The notes under the pieces: model-generated
What the model saw: the letters and a program-made list of their open reading frames with translations, nothing else
Databases searched by the model: none
What the model was told of the DNA's origin: nothing
Shown here: positions 49,488 to 59,722 of the stretch, piece by piece
How positions within the stretch are numbered: the first letter of the stretch is position 1
Layout: the number at the start of each line of letters is the position of its first letter
DNA from: Annona cherimola
Lineage: Eukaryota > Streptophyta > Magnoliopsida > Magnoliales > Annonaceae
Length of the DNA: 64,000 nt
Reading direction: 5' to 3'
Assembly (NCBI GenBank): GCA_030490835.1
Contig: CM059977.1
Span: forward strand, 14,479,399 to 14,543,398
Program-made: the position numbers and the translations under genes

Positions 49488-49657
49488 TTTTTGAGAGAAA
49501 ATGTATTTCAGGCTCTTGCGGTCTGTAAAGATCTCGGTTTTTTCACCATACAAATAGTGTCGCCATATTTTTAAAGCAAACACCACCGCAGCTAATTCCA
49601 GATCATGGGTAGGGTAATTTTGTTCATAGGGTCTTAACTGCCTAGATGCATAGGCAA

Positions 49658-51232
49658 TTACCCTGCCTTACTGCATAAGTATTGCTGCATAAGTACACAA
49701 CCAAGACCTTTTCTAGATGCATCACTGTACACCACATAGTTTTCGCCAGTGATCGGCAAGGCTAAAATCGGCGCTGAAGTTAAGCGACTCTTCAATTCTT
49801 TGAAACTTTTCTCACAAGCATCTGACCAGATAAATTTAGTATTTTTGTGGGTTAACCTGGTGAGTGGTACTGCAATGCTTGAGAAAATTTTCACGAATTT
49901 TCGATAATACCCTGCCATACCCAGAAAACTTCTAACCTGAGTTACAGTAGTCGATCTACCCCAATTGGTTATAGCTTCTATTTTCTTTGGGTCTACTGAT
50001 ACACCATCACTGCTAACCACATGACCTAAGAAGGTCACACTGTTCATCCAAAACTCACATTTCTTTAGCTTGGTATACAACTTGTGTTCTCTTATGGTAT
50101 GTAGTACTTCTCTTAGATGACCAACATGCTCTGCCTCTCCTTTGGAATATACTAAAATATCATCAATAAATACCATAACACACCTGTATAAGAACTGTCG
50201 AAATACCCTATTCATAAGGTCCATAAATGCGGCCGGAGCATTGGTTACTCCGAATGGCATCACCAAAAATTCATAATGACCATACCGGGTTCTAAAAGCT
50301 GTTTTAGGTATATCTTCGTCCCAAACTTTCAACTGATGATATCCTGACCGTAGATCTATTTTGGAGAAGACCGATGCACCTTGGAGTTGATCAAAGAGAT
50401 CATCAACTCGGGGAAGTGGATATTTGTTCTTGATTGTTACCTTATTCAGCTCTCTGTAATCGATGCACAGCCTCATACCGCCATCTTTTTTCTTTACAAA
50501 AATCACAGGTGCTCCCCAAGGTGACTTACTAGGTCTAATAAACCCTAAATCGAGAAGCTCTTGCAACTGTATTTTTAATTCTTTCAACTCTGCAAGAGCC
50601 ATTCGATAAGGAGCTTTTGAAATTGGAGTAGTACCGGGCATCAATTCTATGATGAAATCAATTTCTCTTTCTGGGGGTACTCCCGGCAACTCTTTTGGAA
50701 ACACATCCGGAAATTCGTGAACAACCGGAATGTCTTCTAACTTAACCTCTTTATCTTTTATTGCTAGAACTAAAACAAGACATCCTTGCCAACCCTTTCT
50801 AATAAATTTTCTAGCTTGAAAAGCGGATATGAAGTGGGGCACTACCAATTGACTTCCCTTGAAATCAATGCTTTGTTTATCGGATCCTCTTAAGCTTACA
50901 CGACGCTCATGAGGGTAAATTCCATGTACCCACTCAGTTAGCCAATTCATTCCCAAAATGACATCTAGATCTTTCATAGGTATGATTAAAAGATCTACTG
51001 GGATGGTCAAACTTTCAATTTCTAGGGTACAAGCCATACAAGCATGTCTAATCAATAAACTATCCCCAATAGGCGATGTGACTCGAACGTCCCAAGTTAA
51101 CTCAGTAACTTTCAATTTATGCTGTTGCATGAACTCTTCGGATATAAAAGAACTATCCGCACCTGTGTCAAATAATACTCGAGCAAAAATACCACAGATT
51201 CAAATAATACCTACCACTATCTCTGCCGGTGC
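49658..51232 (-). pseudogene. Protease, reverse transcriptase and RNase H part of pol
   Basis: The protease active site [10 protein letters not shown] lies just upstream of the first Met of the 490-codon frame, reachable only through the in-frame stops at 51233-51235 (TAA) and 51200-51202 (TGA). The reverse transcriptase has all its landmarks: [60 protein letters not shown] and the catalytic FIDDILVYS. RNase H starts with [17 protein letters not shown]. There a 14-bp tandem duplication (49668-49681 / 49682-49695) shifts the frame, and the ORF ends in a TAA at 49658-49660. Beyond it the shifted frame goes on ([20 protein letters not shown]) to the integrase section. Apart from these breaks, the enzyme domains look intact. 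Confidence 0.95.
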
Positions 51233-52753
51233 TTAGGTTTGCTCGGGTATTATGGCACGAACTTGTGCTTGAGCTGGTAAAACTGGCTGTCGTCCACCAC
51301 CACCTTGGTACTGTTGTCCCGCTGGTCTACCAACTAGACGATTTTGCCCCTGCTGTTGTGGTTGTCCGATATTTCTTGCTATTGGACAATTTTTAATAAT
51401 GTGTCCAGGTTGTCCACAGTTGTAGCACACGAAGCCCACGACACAATTTGATGGTCGATGACCAGTCTTTCCGCACTTGAAGCATTTGCAAAGCCCGGTA
51501 TAAAACTTTCCACATCTGTTGCACTTGGGAACTTTTTTCTTCTTTTGAAATCCTTCATTCTTTCCACTTCCCTCGACTTTAGTTTGCCCCGAAGAAGACT
51601 GTCCGATTTGCTTATTTCCCGAATGATCTTTTACCGATGATCGTTCCCTTTTCAGGTAACGCCGATCAAGTTCAGCGGTATCACTCTCAACTAAGAGAGC
51701 ATTATCAACTGCATCACCATAGGTTTTATTGCGGCAAAGTATTACTCGACCATGTATACCCTCAGCAAGACCATCCTCAAACTTGCGGATTCGACTATAT
51801 TCTTCCCATTCCGAGCTTGGAGCAAACCGAAGTAGAGAGTTGAACTTTGTTTTATACTCGGCCACTGTCATAGTGCCTTGCTTCAATTCAGCAAACTCTC
51901 GGGCCTTCGAAATTTTAACAGAAGATGGAAAGAATTTGGCGAAAAAGGATTCCTTAAATTTATCCCAAGTTACATTTTCTTTTCTACTGTTGAAGACACG
52001 TCGTTGTGTCTTCCACCATCGATAGGCCTCTCCACTGAGTTTGAACGGAGCAAATAAAACTTTCTGTCGATCATCACAACCCAGAAAGTCAAAAATCTTT
52101 TCCATTGCCTTGATCCAATGCTCGGCAGCTAAACAATCACCACCGGCAAAGGATGAGGGTTTTTGACGATGGAATGCATCAGCATCTCGCCGATCCATTT
52201 CTCGCTGTTCGGGACAACCCGTGGTTGCAATACTCAGACTTTCTATAACTGTTCCTTGAGCTTTATCACTAGCTCCTTTATTTGCCTGGTTTGAGACCTC
52301 CCTCTCTTCCTGCCTACCAAATTCCGATTTTTCTTCTAAAACCCGAGCATCAAGGTTTTGATCTGACCCTTCTTTCTGACTCCCATGCATACTAGCAGTC
52401 GACTGATGTTCATCATGCCCGTGGAGACGGTGCTCTTAGTTTCTTAGCACTGCTGATGATTGCTGTTGAACAATCTGTTCTAGCTGTGCTTGCATCTGTT
52501 TCCACTGACGAAATGCCTCTGTCTGAAACACTGCAAAGGTTTTCTCTTGTTCATTCAGACGCTGCATTCAGACGCTGCTCAAGCATGTTAGTTCTGGTCG
52601 GAGATTCAACTAGAGCTTTATCCTTCCTTCTACTGGGCCTTTTTCTAGGCTCAGCTTCTGGTTGGTCCTTAGCCTGCTTCTTTCGCGGCTTTTTACTAGG
52701 ATATTGCTCTGGTGACCAGTTTGGGCATTCAGATCACCGGAATTACTTTCCAT
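51233..52753 (-). pseudogene. gag
   Basis: The 385-codon frame 52390-51233 has the plant retrotransposon Gag domain (AEHWIKAMEKIFDFLGCDDR, YRWWKTQRR, WDKFKESFFAKFFP, QGTMTVAEYKTKFNSL). Near the end come two CCHC knuckles, CFKCGKTGHRPSNC and CYNCGQPGHIIKNC, preceded by a CNRCGKFYTGLCKC variant. The original start was probably the ATG at 52753. The upstream part encodes a basic, Lys/Arg-rich segment and a Gln-rich coiled coil, but is broken by a 13-bp tandem duplication (52552-52564 / 52565-52577), at least one more frame change near 52700, and a TAA about 50 bases before 52390. Gag and pol share one frame with only a stop between them, as in related elements with a single polyprotein. Confidence 0.9.
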
Positions 52754-52850
52754 TCTGGCATAGAAGAGAAATATGGTCTCAATAAATATTCTTAAGCAAA
52801 CAGGAACAATCGTAACTTATTATTATTATTTTTTTTAAAAATGTTACAAC

Positions 52851-53990
52851 CTAATTTGCATATTTGCTAAAAGGACAATTTTCCTTGAGATGATCAAAGG
52901 AATGACATAGGAAACAAACTCGACTACCATATGGACATGCCTTAGCTGTATGTCCATTGGTACCACAAAAATAACACACCAACTTAGTTAAAATGGGTCA
53001 TTGGTTATAAAAAGTCCTTGGTTCCTTTCTAGCGTAGGCTTCCTTAGAATCAACTCTAGTCTGCACGTCTTGACCCTGTGGCTGCATAGAGGATAACTTG
53101 TGAGTAGCCTGAGAAGGTACTTCTTGGGTCTCTACCTCAGTATAGACAGGATCTGGGCTGGGTCCTTGAGTAGGGGAAACTTCCTTTTGCAGCTTTGGAC
53201 TAGATTCAACCGTTACCTTTAGCTTGGGTATAGTAAGGAACTCACCCATAGCCTTAGGTATATCAACAGCCTTAGGTACATCTACTTCTTTAGGCACATC
53301 CACAGCCTTAGGTACATCTACTGCCTTGGGTTCATCCACAGCCTTGGGTACATTAGCAGCTTCAAACTCATCCATAGCTTTGGGCACATCCTTACCTTTG
53401 GGTACATTAGCGGCTTTGAACTCATCCATGGCATTGGGTACATCAGCAGTTTTGAATTCATCTAGGGCTTTGGGTATGTTAATAGGTGTTATCTTAAGCT
53501 TTGTAACAGCAACCTTAGTCCGTATTGAAGGTTTCCTTAAAGTTGAAGGACTATCCTGTTTTAGGGTTCCAACCATCTGAGGTAGGGGTACAGCTGTCTT
53601 AGATGTAGATACAGCCTGAGTTTCAGCTTTTCTTTTCTTAGGCTTCTCATCCTCTATGGGTTTTTGGGTACGCAGCCTTTTACTTTTATCTGCCAAGGTT
53701 TCATTATCTAGCTCCATTTCTGGGTCAGTTATTAATTGGGTTACTGGTTTCTTACCCTTCTCCCTGTTTAGATTTTTAACCCGAGGTTTAACAGGTATAG
53801 GTGGGGTGACAGCATCCACAGCTTCTAGAATCCTATCCAGCTTTTTATTTAGGGCTTGGTACTGTAAATAGGATTCCTTTCTCAAAGTTAGAACCTGTTT
53901 TTCTAGGGCACTTAACCTTTCTTGGGTAGTAGGGAGAGTCTTTCCTTGGTTTTTAGGTGTAGGGTAAACTGATGCACCCAAACTGACCAT
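52851..53990 (-). CDS. Extra ORF between primer site and gag (coiled coil, hexapeptide repeat, CCHC knuckles)
   Basis: 330 codons from the ATG at 53990 to a TGA at about 52998. Order: a short N-terminus, a leucine-heptad coiled coil at about 25-60 (ERLSALEKQVLTLRKESYLQ), a basic segment at about 70-130, then a degenerate VPKAVD / VPKAMDEF hexapeptide repeat at about 170-255, and a Pro/Gln-rich end. Past the TGA the same frame stays open to a TAG at 52851-52853 and encodes two perfect CX2CX4HX4C knuckles, CYFCGTNGHTAKAC and CFLCHSFDHLKENC. The protein therefore looks Gag-like in layout yet has no Gag capsid-type domain. A stop just before the knuckles may be a lesion or a readthrough site. Ogre-type elements are known to have an extra ORF before gag; for a chromovirus I do not know of this one. 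Function unknown. Confidence 0.7.
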
Positions 53991-54104
53991 TTTCTGGACT
54001 CAAAAAGAAAACATAGGGTTAGATTTGTAAATTCATTTCAAAATTCTTTTTGTTTTAAAAAAATTTTTGTTATAATAATTAATAAGCCATATCTTATATG
54101 TGTG

Positions 54105-54119
54105 ACCGCTTTGATACCA
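54105..54119 (-). other. Primer binding site (initiator Met tRNA type)
   Basis: Two bases after the 5' LTR the element reads TGGTATCAAAGCGGT. The usual plant initiator-Met site is TGGTATCAGAGC, so there is one mismatch at the ninth base. Confidence 0.85.
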
Positions 54120-54121
54120 TC

Positions 54122-55654
54122 TGTAATATACCGGTCCGGAAAAGTGATCCCAGGCCGTGTATTCAATGCATTTTCCCAAGATTAATCACACATTTATGGC
54201 AAAATTAATTATTATAATTTCATAAAAATTTCAAAATTCCACTTCCACTAGTCATGTTCCCATTATTACATCAAGGCATAAAGAAAAAGATATTTTACAA
54301 GTCTATCATTTTCAATACATGACTTTAAAATAAATAAATAGAAATAATTATTCTTGAAAATCTTCTCGTAAATCCCAAAACGCTAGTGTCCCACTTGATT
54401 TGGTACACCTGTAAAAATAATTGGTTAGTCTCAACATGACTAGCAAGTAGAAAATTATTTGAAAATGGATAATGGCACAAATAAAACTTAATTAAATGAT
54501 AAAATAATCATTTAATTTAATATATTAAAAATTAGGCCTCAAATGCAAAATCAAACCCTTCCGTTGAGTCCAGAAATATAAAAAACATAGAAATGGACTA
54601 TTTGATCATTCAAATCGGAGTTAAAATGAATAAATCACAATAAAATGGAATGAACGGCCCACATTAAGCCACATAATCATTACTGTTCCTGCATATGGGT
54701 CCCACCTAGACCTCTCTCTCGCTATCCTTATTGCTGTAATAGGCTACACATCAATTTCCAAGAATATTCGAACATAAAAAGCATCAAAGTTATTAAATAC
54801 ATTTAAATATAAAAAACAACGAAAAATTTTCATTGCTGAAAGAAGATTCTCATGCTTTAGGCGAAATTCCATTGACGGAATTTCTTACGTTCAACTTTTC
54901 TTCCATCCAAATATTCACGCTGGACAACGACTCCTTTTCTGCGTAGAAATTTACTCTATATATGATTATATTTTCACCATATATATCAAGTACTTAACCT
55001 ACATCATTAATATAATTCTAATATCCATATGTTTATTACATATCAATGCATTTATAAAATAAAATGCATAATAAAATTCAAAAATCTCAATGCATATAAT
55101 TTCGAGTATAAAATTTCAACATATTTATCTGCAAAATTTTATATCCTAAAAATTTAGGATTATAAAATTTAAATATATAAAGCATAGTCTAAAAATTATA
55201 ATATGTATAATATACATGCTTTATACATAACAATTGTATAAAAATAATCATAGCATTGAACTAAAATCAATTTCCAATAAAATTCCACTTGCCTTTGAAG
55301 AAAATAAATTTTCTCCTTCCGCCACTTTACTTCCCAAACCTTCTTACGATCATCCCCATCTATCAAGTCCTCACCCCAATTTATAGAAGTCTCGTAGCTT
55401 CTAAGGGATAGGAAGATAGGAATAAGATAAAATTTATTTTAAAATTAGATTTTATCTTAACAAATCTTATCTATGATAATTCTTATCTCATCATATCTTA
55501 TCCCGTAGAGATAAAATTTATTTCAAAATTGAATTTTATCTTCACCACCCTATCTAGGAGAGTTCTTATCTCATCCTATCTTATCCCGTGGGGCCCACAT
55601 GTCTGAAGAGGCAAAAATGCAAAAATTATTATTATTATTTTTCAATATTTTACA
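54122..55654 (-). repeat. 5' LTR of the chromovirus
   Basis: 1533 bp, TGTAATATACC ... ATATTTTACA on the plus strand, TG/CA ends with 5-bp inverted TGTAA/TTACA termini. It is uninterrupted and serves as the empty-site reference for the nested hAT element in the other LTR. Confidence 0.95.
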
Positions 55655-56112
55655 GAATTTATTGCTGGCGTATGCAGGAATCGAAATAGAAAAATTCAAT
55701 AATCGTGCCTTATCAAATTATTGAATTTTATAGCGATCAAATAAGATGAAAATAAATATCATTGAAAGTCTTTATTTGGGATTATTTCATGCCCCTATTT
55801 TAATGTTGTTGGATGACATGGAAAGAACAGCCACGAATCCATGTTTAGTCATGCATGCTTAAGTCATTCGTAAATTAGAAACCGATGAGCATCCTATATT
55901 ATTAGGGACTTGTGTTGTTCAATTCGTTTGAATTGGATTGTGGAAATGTCAAGATCATTCTGTTGTTCATATATATTTTTTCATGGAAGACAGCCACCAG
56001 AAACACACACACACACACAAAAGCCATTAAAGCTTTTGGTATAAGATGGGTTTTCGATTTTGAAATATTAGCCTAGAATCCAAATCCCCTCGGAAGTTTT
56101 GGAAGTCTTTTT
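55655..56112. repeat. Module A, copy 3, right part
   Basis: Continues module A from the GAATT duplication (attgctggcgtatgcagg, tcatgcatgcttaagtcat, CA microsatellite at about 56004-56020) and stops near 56070. About 40 bases of unplaced sequence follow (ccaaatcccctcggaagttt) before SAWADEE-like copy 2. Confidence 0.8.
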
Positions 56113-57054
56113 GCAGGCGTCTGGGAGGGAACTGAAATTCCACTTTTTTGACTTCAAAGACGAGGCGGCTGTGAACGAGTTCGAGGAAAGGTTCCGGGCG
56201 GCGTCCGTAAAGCCGCAGCACGGGTTTTGCAAAGAGGAGTCTCTTGTAGGGATGACTGTGTGCGTTGCACATGTTTCGCACGATGGCGCCTTGAAGTTCT
56301 ACGATGCAGAACTTTAGAAGGTAAGCTCTCTCTCTTTCTCTCTCTGGTTCTCTCTCTATTTGGAAATAAGTTTTAGGATTATTATAGATTGTTAGCTGCT
56401 AAGGTAAACAAACATGACCCTGTACTTGCATATCATCGAAAATGGATTAAGCCTCCTACTTTGGGTCGATGAGATCTAACCTCTAGCCATTTACTCTCAG
56501 CATGGAAACCATGTGGTTGGCCCTCCCAAGTCTTGATATAAGGTGGAATTCGCAGGTCCTCGAGACGTAGAACCCAAATATATTGTTGAAATGGAAGTAA
56601 ACATGTTATTAACTCTTTAAAATATTTTTTGAAAGTTCTGCAATTTCCGGAGGACACGAGGGTTGTCTTGTCAAATTCAACGTATTGGCAGTAGGGATGC
56701 AACTTGAGTTAGGTAACTTATGAATTGAACCAGACTGACCCAATTTTCTGCAGGATTAATTTCCCCATCCCTGCCCTGTTGGGTGAGTTCAGTCCGGTGC
56801 CCTGCTTCTGCTGTCCTGCATCACCGACAAGGGGTTTGGTTTCAATTGTGCACCTATTAAAATCTATGCAAGTCAATGCAAGTCCCCCTTCCCAATTTCC
56901 ATAATAATCACCATTAATGGATAATTGCCAACCCAAAGGACATATCAGTCCTCTTTAATGTATGTATTTATATATGTGAGGATAAAATGCGCATAAATAA
57001 TAGAATTTTGGTTTATTGATGTTTGAATTATTGGAGTGCTACTATCTGTCAAGC

Positions 57055-58122
57055 TATAGCACCCGTCGCGAGCACTACGATGAGCTCAGAATAGTTTCTC
57101 GGGCCTTGAAAGTCTGGATCGTGTTGAACAGTAATGTGGGCTTAGATTTCCTGCATCCACATGGGGTTAAAACGCGTTAGGTTTCACATTTTTAGAAAAG
57201 TTGGTATATGGGCGTTTTCTCGTGATTTTGGCAGCATAACGGCTAAGACAGGGCCTTCCATACATGGGTTAAGTCACAAATCCGGCAGCATAACGGCGGC
57301 GTATTATGCTGGAACTTGTGGACCCGTGTGCACCCGCCTTGCCGGGGCGCTAGCTTAAGCACGCACGCAAAAAAAAAAGAAAAAATAGAGTTGTCACTGA
57401 TCTTTAAAGGGAGATCATACCCTGTTTAATGAAATAAGGCACTTAATCACACAGAGTTTGGGTTCCGGCCTGTGGATTGAAGTAAATACGGCAAGATCTG
57501 CCAACCCGAGGCGGTTTACACAGCGTAAAAGGAGGAAAATAAGAAGATTTGAGAGAACGGGAGAGATGGAAAAAGGAGCGTGGAAGAGAAGCTTGGAGCT
57601 CATAGAGCGGGAAAACCGGGACGCCGGGGCGTTGCTGCAGACTCCCGTCCTCCCCTCTAGGATGCTTCTTCTCAAGTGTCTTAAATGAGAGGGGGGCTCC
57701 TCCTTTTATAGATGTAGGAGTGAGCTTTTGGGCCACTTGGGGTCATAGACTTGGTCCATGGGCTTGGACTTGAGTTGGGACCATGGGCCTTGGGCCATTT
57801 AAAAGCTTGGACTTGATCCATATACTTGAGCTTAGTTTAAGATCATGAGCCTTGGGCCATTTGAAGGCTTGGACTTGGTCCATATGCTTGAGTTTGGTGG
57901 ACTTGAACTTGGCTAAGCCCGTTTGCTTTGGGTGGGCCGTTGTGGAGGCCCAAAGTTGTAGAAAAGCCTGCTTCGAGACTTAGTGGAGCTTCGCTCCCAT
58001 GGGCTGCGTTCGAAAGGGCCCGCTTAGCTGGCTTAAACTTCTTTTTTGTCTTGGATTTGCTTGGGCTTGAATTTCGTGTCCATTTTATCCATTTTTGTGG
58101 GCCCAATGGTGGGGTGTCAACA
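57055..58122 (-). mobile_element. Solo LTR 1 in intron 1 of SAWADEE copy 2
   Basis: Copy 1 shows the empty site. The insert reads TATAGCACCCG ... GGTGTCAACA on the plus strand, i.e. TGTTGACACC ... GGTGCTATA in LTR orientation, flanked by a 5-bp duplication with point changes (caagc / aaagt; empty site caagt). 1068 bp, no internal coding region. The inside has an orderly gggccttgggccatttgaag / ggcttggacttggtccat repeat near its LTR start. The 76-97 aa frames on both strands are not conserved in the second copy. Confidence 0.8.
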
Positions 58123-58610
58123 AAAGTATATTTGAAAGTCCACGTGAAAGCTTTTCATGTATTTTGGGTCTGCATAAAAGATGCATTTACTTATTTCTCC
58201 TTGTTCCTCTTTTTGATAATTCACTTTCCATGACATCCTCTTGCTTTGCCAATTATGGTTGTGTACTATAGAGCCAAAGGTGGTCTGACCCTTCCCCAGA
58301 ACCCACACATGTGTGAGCTTGATTCAACGGGCTGCCTTTTTTTTTTTTTTTCTTTCCACTTTCCAATATGCTAGCAGCAAATTTTGAGTTAATTAAACTA
58401 ATTGTGGTACAAAATTCCATTGACCAGGCTTGGGAATAAGGTAGGTATGGTATGGTAGGTTCATCATCAAAGTAAAATGAATCAAAGTATGAACAATGAA
58501 CTGACACTAAGTAATCTGAGTTGCACCCCTATTGTTGGGCTTGTCTACAACACTGTTTAGTGGGAATTTTCTGTTCTTTACTGTATGATTTTGTTTATTA
58601 ATAATGATGT

Positions 58611-59722
58611 TATAGCACCCGCCGTGTGCGCTACAATGGGCTCGGAATGATTTTTTCAGGCCTTGAAAATCTGGATCGTGTTGGACAGCAACATGGGCTT
58701 AGATTTCCTGCATCCACATGGGGTTAAAACACGTTAGGCTTCACATTTTTAGAAAAGTTGGCATATGGGCATTTTCTCATGATTTCGGCAGCATAACGGC
58801 TAAGACGGGGCCAACCGTACACAGGTCAAGTCACAAATTCGGAAGCATAACGGCAGCGTATTACGCTAAAATCCGTGGACCCGCGTGCACCCGCCTTGCC
58901 GGGGCATTAACTCAAATACGCACACACAAAAATAAAGAAAAATGGAGTCGCCACTGATCTTTAAAGGGAGATCAGACCCTGTTTAAAGAAATTAGGCACT
59001 AGTCGTACAGAGCTCGGGTTCCAACCTTCAGGTTGAAGCAAATATGGAGAAATCTGACAACCCGAGGTGGTTTACATAGGCGTGAAAAAGGGAAAAATAA
59101 AAATATTTGAGAGAATGGGAAAGATGGGAAAGGGGGCGTGGAAGAGAAGCTCGTGGCTCGTAGAGCAGAAAAAGCGAGATGTCGGGGCGTTGCTGCAGAC
59201 TCCCGTCCTCCCCTCTGGGATGCCTCTCCTCAAGTGTGTTGAATGAGGAGGGGTGCTCTTCCTTTTATAGATGTAGGAGTGGGCTCTTGGGCCACTTGGA
59301 GTCATGTACTTAGTCCATGAGCTTGTACTTGAGTTGGGGATCATGGGCTTTGGGTCATTTGAAGGCTTGGACTTGATCCACATACTTGAGCTTGGTTTGA
59401 GATCGTGGGCCTTGGGCCACTTGAAGGGTTTTTGGACTTGGTCCATATGCTTGGGTTTGGTGGACTTGAGCTTGGCTAAGCCCGTTGTTGCTGGGTGGGC
59501 CATTGTGGAGCCCGTTGAGGTGGCTTGTAGGAGTTTCGCTCTTGTGGGCCAAATCTTGATTGTTGAAAAGCCTGCTTCGAGGCTTGGTGGAGTTTCGCTC
59601 CGTGGGTTGAGTGCGGAAGGGCCCGTTTAGCTTCCTTGGACTTCCTTTTCCATTGAATTTGGTTGGGGTTTGGACCTTGTTTTATTTTTTCCATTTTTGG
59701 GCTCAATAGTGGGATGTCAACA
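58611..59722 (-). mobile_element. Solo LTR 2 in intron 1 of SAWADEE copy 2
   Basis: Same family and orientation as 57055-58122, with a perfect 5-bp duplication GATGT (58606-58610 and 59723-59727). It ends TATAGCACCCG ... GATGTCAACA. 1112 bp. The two differ at many positions and the sequence between them (58123-58610) is ordinary intron, so they are two separate insertions, not the two ends of one element. Confidence 0.82.

Larger units (their letters stand above)
44651..55654 (-). mobile_element. Ty3 chromovirus-type LTR retrotransposon, complete
   Basis: An 11.0-kb element inserted in module A copy 3, with a perfect GAATT target duplication (44646-44650 and 55655-55659). In element orientation: 5' LTR (55654-54122), primer site, extra ORF, gag, protease, reverse transcriptase, RNase H, integrase, chromodomain-like end, polypurine tract, 3' LTR (47788-44651). 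This order and the C-terminal chromodomain-like segment fit Tekay/Del-type plant chromoviruses. By eye the LTRs differ at roughly 20-25 of about 1530 shared positions, so it is a recent insertion. It carries several stops and frameshifts and cannot be autonomous. Without the nested hAT element it measures about 9.4 kb. Confidence 0.95.

Noticed and set aside
57055..59722. One LTR retrotransposon with 57055-58122 and 58611-59722 as its two LTRs
   Set aside because: The sequence between them is ordinary intron matching copy 1, and each has its own target duplication.
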